In this document: positions 5,051-6,412 of the stretch, in pieces | How positions within the stretch are numbered: position 1 is the first letter of the stretch | Layout: each line of letters starts with the position of its first letter | DNA from: an uncultured bacterium | GTDB lineage: Bacteria; Actinomycetota; Coriobacteriia; Coriobacteriales; Coriobacteriaceae | Assembly: GCA_905215195.1 (NCBI GenBank) | Contig: CAJMPF010000105.1 | Coordinates: 1-6,412, forward strand | Length of the DNA: 6,412 bases | Direction of reading: 5' to 3' | Position numbers and translations under genes: made by a program | Notes under the pieces: generated by a model | What the model saw: only the letters and a program-made list of their open reading frames with translations | Database searches by the model: none | What the model was told of the DNA's origin: nothing

Positions 5051-5313
5051 GGGACACACTTTCCGGTTGGCAGCACCCGCGGAAACCATGTCCCAAATTG
5101 AGCGCTCAAAACGGGATGTACTTTCCAGATGGCATGCCTAGCGGAAACCGTGTCCTGGAATCAAGGCCTAGAACGGGACAGACTTTCCGGTTGAAGCGCC
5201 CAGCGGAAACTGCATCCCGGAATAGACGCTCAAACTGGGACGCAGTTTCCGGTTTCCTGCTGTTCCGGAAAGTGCATCCCATTCTGGAGCCGAATTCCGG
5301 GACGCAGTTTCCG
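5051..5313. repeat. Array C: four and a half 62-bp palindromic repeat units
   Basis: Left arms start at 5051, 5113, 5175, 5237 and 5299 (62-bp spacing). Right arms start at 5080, 5142, 5204 and 5266. Loops are always 14 nt and linkers always 18 nt. The last left arm (5299-5313) has no partner. The first three linkers resemble the reverse complement of the array A linker consensus, while the last (attctggagccgaattcc) is in the array A orientation, suggesting inverted or shuffled units. The array lies between the stop of the AbiEi-like gene and the xanthine dehydrogenase terminator. Confidence 0.85.
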
Positions 5314-5329
5314 TATGCGGAGGCGCTCC

Positions 5330-5365
5330 AAACAAAAGGCCCCAGCTCGCGATGGAGCTGGGGCC
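5330..5365 (-). terminator. Intrinsic terminator of the xanthine dehydrogenase-type gene
   Basis: GGCCCCAGCTC (5338-5348) and GAGCTGGGGCC (5355-5365) form a perfect 11-bp G/C-rich stem with a 6-nt loop. On the minus strand it is followed by TTTTGTTT (5337-5330). It lies about 70 bases past the stop codon at 5435-5437, making that gene the last of its transcription unit. Confidence 0.92.
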
Positions 5366-5434
5366 AAAGGCGCAGCGTATGTAGTTGATGTTGAGCGCGA
5401 ACAGCTCGTCAGCAATGGCCGTCTGCGCTCTACC

Positions 5435-6412
5435 CTACCCGCGGTGGCGGGCGCGGCTGTACGGGGTATCCACCATGGGCAGATTTGGACGCAGCTTGCC
5501 GTCAAACGCGCGATAGGCGTTCTGTACGGCGGGCGCCGTGGGGATCGTTGCGATCTCGCCGATGCCCTTGCCGCCGTATGCCACGGGCAACAGTTCGTCC
5601 TTCTCCACGTAGATGGCGTGGATATCCGGAATCTCGGGCGCGCGGAACAGCCCGAGCGTGCCGTACCTTGCCTGGGGCACGCAGTCCTTGAGCGGCCAAT
5701 CCTCGGTAAGTGCGTAACCCATACCCATGAGCACACCGCCTTCGATCTGACCCTGGATGGAGATGGGGTTGACCACCTTGCCGGAATCGTGCGCGGCGTA
5801 GACCTCGCTCACGCGGCCGTCATCATCCAGAATGACCACATGCGTGGCAAAGCCGTAGCAGATGTGGCTCTTGGGATTGGGAACGTCGGCGCCCAGTTTG
5901 TCGGTCGGCTCCAGGTACACGTAGCCAAACTCGCATCCCTCGAGCGCCTTGATGGCGGCCGCGGGATCCTGAGGGTGCATACCCTGGCCGGCGACGAGTT
6001 CCTGCGTGTGCAGCTGATAGGCGCGGCCGTCGTCATACTCGATCTTGACGCCGTCGCCATGCGCATTCACGGGAGCGGCGGGCGCAGACTTGCCGGCCTC
6101 GATATCAAGCATGGCATCGCGCAGCAGGAAGGCGGCACCGCGCACGGCCTCGCCGGTCACGACCGTCTGACGCGAACCAGACGTGGTGCCGGAGTCGGGA
6201 GCGTTCTCGGTAGAGCACTCGCCGTTGGCAATGCAGCGAAGCGGCAGGCCGCATGCCTCGGCAACGTCCTGCAAAAAGACGGTGTTGCAGCCCTGGCCGA
6301 TGTCGGACGTGGCAGCATAGACCACGGCCACGCCGTCCTCGATGCGAATCTTACAGCGGCCGGCATCGGGCAGGCCAACGCCCACGCCAGCGTTCTTCAT
6401 GGCGCAGGCGAT
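5435..6412 (-). CDS. Xanthine dehydrogenase-type molybdenum-binding subunit, C-terminal part (5' end outside window)
   Basis: The frame stays open to the window edge, with Ile-Ala-Cys-Ala preceding the internal Met at 6400, so that Met is not the start; about 325 residues are visible. This is the C-terminal molybdopterin-binding part of the xanthine oxidase/dehydrogenase family, which hydroxylates purines or related heterocycles using a molybdenum cofactor in the cytoplasm. Visible motifs in order are TSDIGQGCNTVFLQDVAEACG, TTSGSRQTVVTGEAVRGAA, HDSGKVVNPISIQGQIEGG with MGMGYALTE, and GGKGIGEIATIPTAPAVQNA. The GIGE glutamate (about residue 286 of the visible part) is the catalytic base of the family. 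The end at DTPYSRARHRG is usual for this group. The cofactor partners (FeS and FAD domains or subunits) are presumably upstream, outside the window. Xanthine is the likely but unproven substrate; a selenium-dependent type is possible. Confidence 0.92.
   Translation of the reverse strand: MACAMKNAGVGVGLPDAGRCKIRIEDGVAVVYAATSDIGQGCNTVFLQDVAEACGLPLRCIANGECSTENAPDSGTTSGSRQTVVTGEAVRGAAFLLRDAMLDIEAGKSAPAAPVNAHGDGVKIEYDDGRAYQLHTQELVAGQGMHPQDPAAAIKALEGCEFGYVYLEPTDKLGADVPNPKSHICYGFATHVVILDDDGRVSEVYAAHDSGKVVNPISIQGQIEGGVLMGMGYALTEDWPLKDCVPQARYGTLGLFRAPEIPDIHAIYVEKDELLPVAYGGKGIGEIATIPTAPAVQNAYRAFDGKLRPNLPMVDTPYSRARHRG

Noticed and set aside
5329..5434. The xanthine dehydrogenase frame stays open beyond its TAG stop, suggesting read-through or a premature stop
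   Set aside because: The protein ends at DTPYSR, where this family normally ends. A strong terminator follows within 70 bases, and the extra frame runs through the terminator into the repeat array.

Overview
The window looks like chromosomal DNA from a high-GC gut actinobacterium of the Coriobacteriia, most probably Collinsella or a close relative. The basis is inference: G/C-rich third codon positions, a molybdenum-dependent xanthine dehydrogenase-type enzyme, an AAA ATPase with a DUF234 domain, an actinobacterial-style AbiEi-like protein, and Gram-positive signals (strong AGGAGG-type ribosome sites, a Gram-positive/actinobacterial-type LexA box). Species cannot be fixed from sequence alone.

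Layout, left to right. Bases 2-175 carry the 3' end of an unrecognised plus-strand gene. It is convergent with a DEDDh 3'-5' exonuclease gene (286-1020, minus). The block from about 1180 to 1700 holds a compact locus that looks like an SOS-controlled type I toxin-antitoxin module: a LexA-like box, an extended -10 promoter, a leader that can sequester the Shine-Dalgarno, a 41-residue hydrophobic-plus-basic peptide, a structured 3' UTR, and a well-formed opposing promoter just past the 3' end that would make an antisense RNA. The next part is a mosaic of accessory genes separated by one repeat family. Array A (1774-2065) is followed by an AAA ATPase/DUF234 gene (2096-3487, minus) whose promoter lies inside a perfect 25-bp inverted repeat. 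Then come array B (3612-3721), an AbiEi-like gene with a nuclease-like C-terminus (4017-5015, plus), and array C (5051-5313). The window closes with the 3' part of a xanthine dehydrogenase-type molybdenum subunit gene (5435 to beyond 6412, minus), which has a clear intrinsic terminator at 5330-5365.

The two most unusual things are the putative SOS-linked type I toxin locus and the repeat family. The repeats have 15-nt arms (consensus GGGAYRYRSTTTCCG and its inverted form), always 14-nt loops and always 18-nt linkers, giving an exact 62-bp period in all three arrays although the sequence itself has diverged. The arrays occupy intergenic space beside each accessory gene. The ATPase, the AbiEi-like protein and the small toxin are all of types found in defence, toxin-antitoxin or mobile contexts, but nothing visible shows that they work together; the exonuclease and the xanthine dehydrogenase-type gene look like ordinary chromosomal genes.
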